A stretch of DNA of 35,317 bases from Methanoregula sp. (GTDB lineage: Archaea; Halobacteriota; Methanomicrobia; Methanomicrobiales; Methanospirillaceae). The stretch covers positions 16,028 to 51,344 of the forward strand of contig PLLR01000045.1 in the NCBI GenBank assembly GCA_003141335.1, read 5' to 3'. A program made the translations under genes and the position numbers. The first letter of the stretch is position 1. Each line of letters opens with the position of its first letter. The notes below the pieces were generated by a model. That model saw nothing but the letters and a program-made list of their open reading frames with translations, was not told the origin of the DNA and made no database searches. Below are positions 34,772 to 35,317 of the stretch, piece after piece.

Positions 34772-35317
34772 TTACCGGCCGTCAAGCAGACCGGTCACAT
34801 CCCCCGCCTTGACGATCTTAACCCCGATATTCTGCATGTCCCGGATATTGGCCCGGTGCACCTCATCTGATGCTGCCCCGGTCGCATCATCGACCAGCAC
34901 AACCGGGTAATTGTAGGCAATACCATCGAAAACGGTGGTCCGTATGCAGTTTGGGGTCTGGATACCGCAGACCACAAGGTTCGTTACGCCGAGGGTCCGG
35001 AGCATCAGGTCGAGTTCCGTGCCGATGAACGCACTCATCCGGGTCTTGGTGAGTACATAATCTCCCACCTGTGGTGCCAGTTCATCTATGACCGCGGCTC
35101 CTGAGGTTCCGGCAACCGCAAAGGGCTGCTTCCGGAAAAGCTCCTGCCGGATGATCTCCACATCCGAACCGTCCGGCCGGTGCACCCGCAGGATATGAAA
35201 GACCGGCAGGGATCGTTTCCTGAATTCAGCCAGCACAGACTGGATTTTGGGTATTACGGCAGAGGCTCCGGCAACTCTCATCGACTTGCCTTCCAGCACG
35301 AAATCGTTCTGCATATC
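34772..35317 (-). CDS. isochorismatase-family cysteine hydrolase, cut by the right edge
   Basis: At least 181 residues; the window ends inside the N-terminal motif DMQNDFV, so the true start lies beyond it and the first few residues are missing. The catalytic triad of the family is present: Asp in DMQNDF, Lys in LTKTRMSAF, and Cys in CGIQTPNCIRTTVFDG. The cis-peptide VVCGIQT loop is normal. Members hydrolyse nicotinamide, isochorismate or related amides; the substrate is not predictable. Confidence 0.9.
   Translation of the reverse strand, partial: DMQNDFVLEGKSMRVAGASAVIPKIQSVLAEFRKRSLPVFHILRVHRPDGSDVEIIRQELFRKQPFAVAGTSGAAVIDELAPQVGDYVLTKTRMSAFIGTELDLMLRTLGVTNLVVCGIQTPNCIRTTVFDGIAYNYPVVLVDDATGAASDEVHRANIRDMQNIGVKIVKAGDVTGLLDGR

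Noticed and set aside
1-35317. CRISPR array, tRNA, rRNA, transposase or integrase
   Set aside because: Looked for regular repeat-spacer runs, cloverleaf-type TψC ends and recombinase motifs; none was found. The only repeats are the short ones listed.

Overview
The window reads as chromosomal DNA of a methanogenic archaeon, most likely a Methanomicrobiales member close to Methanoregula. This taxonomic guess rests on gene content: CofD of F420 synthesis, an archaeal-type AspRS, the archaeal short-form methionine synthase, a DUF1646 transporter, a ubiX-ubiD-aconitase X operon of the archaeal mevalonate route, TATA-type promoters and GGTGA-type ribosome sites. No rRNA, tRNA, CRISPR array, transposase or integrase was seen.

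Left part (288-7298, minus strand): a compact seven-gene operon in the order E, DUF2764, A, B, D, I, K. It encodes a rotary V/A-type ATPase whose order and gene set match the spirochaete/chlamydia operon, without separate C, F or G/H genes. Its proteolipid carries the full Na+-ligand pattern. The operon looks transferred and probably sits beside a standard archaeal ATP synthase located elsewhere. Divergent from it is a two-domain universal stress protein (7584-8459) whose expected start codon is ACG.

8700-11000: two paralogous 109-aa proteins of unknown family flank an inverted DUF1646 cation-transporter gene. 11085-14036 (minus) is the overlapping operon ubiX, ubiD, aconitase X, which fits phosphomevalonate dehydratase and anhydromevalonate phosphate decarboxylase for isoprenoid lipids. 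14122-15056 (minus) is a lipoprotein plus a small membrane-anchored protein.

15229-22751: an HD phosphohydrolase divergent from cofD, a PEGA-domain lipoprotein, a HEAT-repeat protein, threonine ammonia-lyase, an iron-sulfur flavoprotein (minus) and a TMEM175-like channel. A second, decayed TMEM175 copy follows (22817-23304).

23652-30710: a large beta-propeller lipoprotein, aspS, a methionine synthase, a KaiC/RecA-like protein with a lost Walker A lysine (minus) and an acyl-CoA synthetase (minus).

30961-35317 is accessory in character: a short disordered protein, a stretch of AT-rich repeats with one doubtful Cys-rich ORF lying exactly between 11-bp direct repeats, and a run of envelope proteins (zinc-ribbon membrane protein, secreted Cys-rich protein with a phospholipase A2-like HD motif, TPR protein). 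It ends with a decayed surface-protein tail and an isochorismatase-family hydrolase cut by the right edge.
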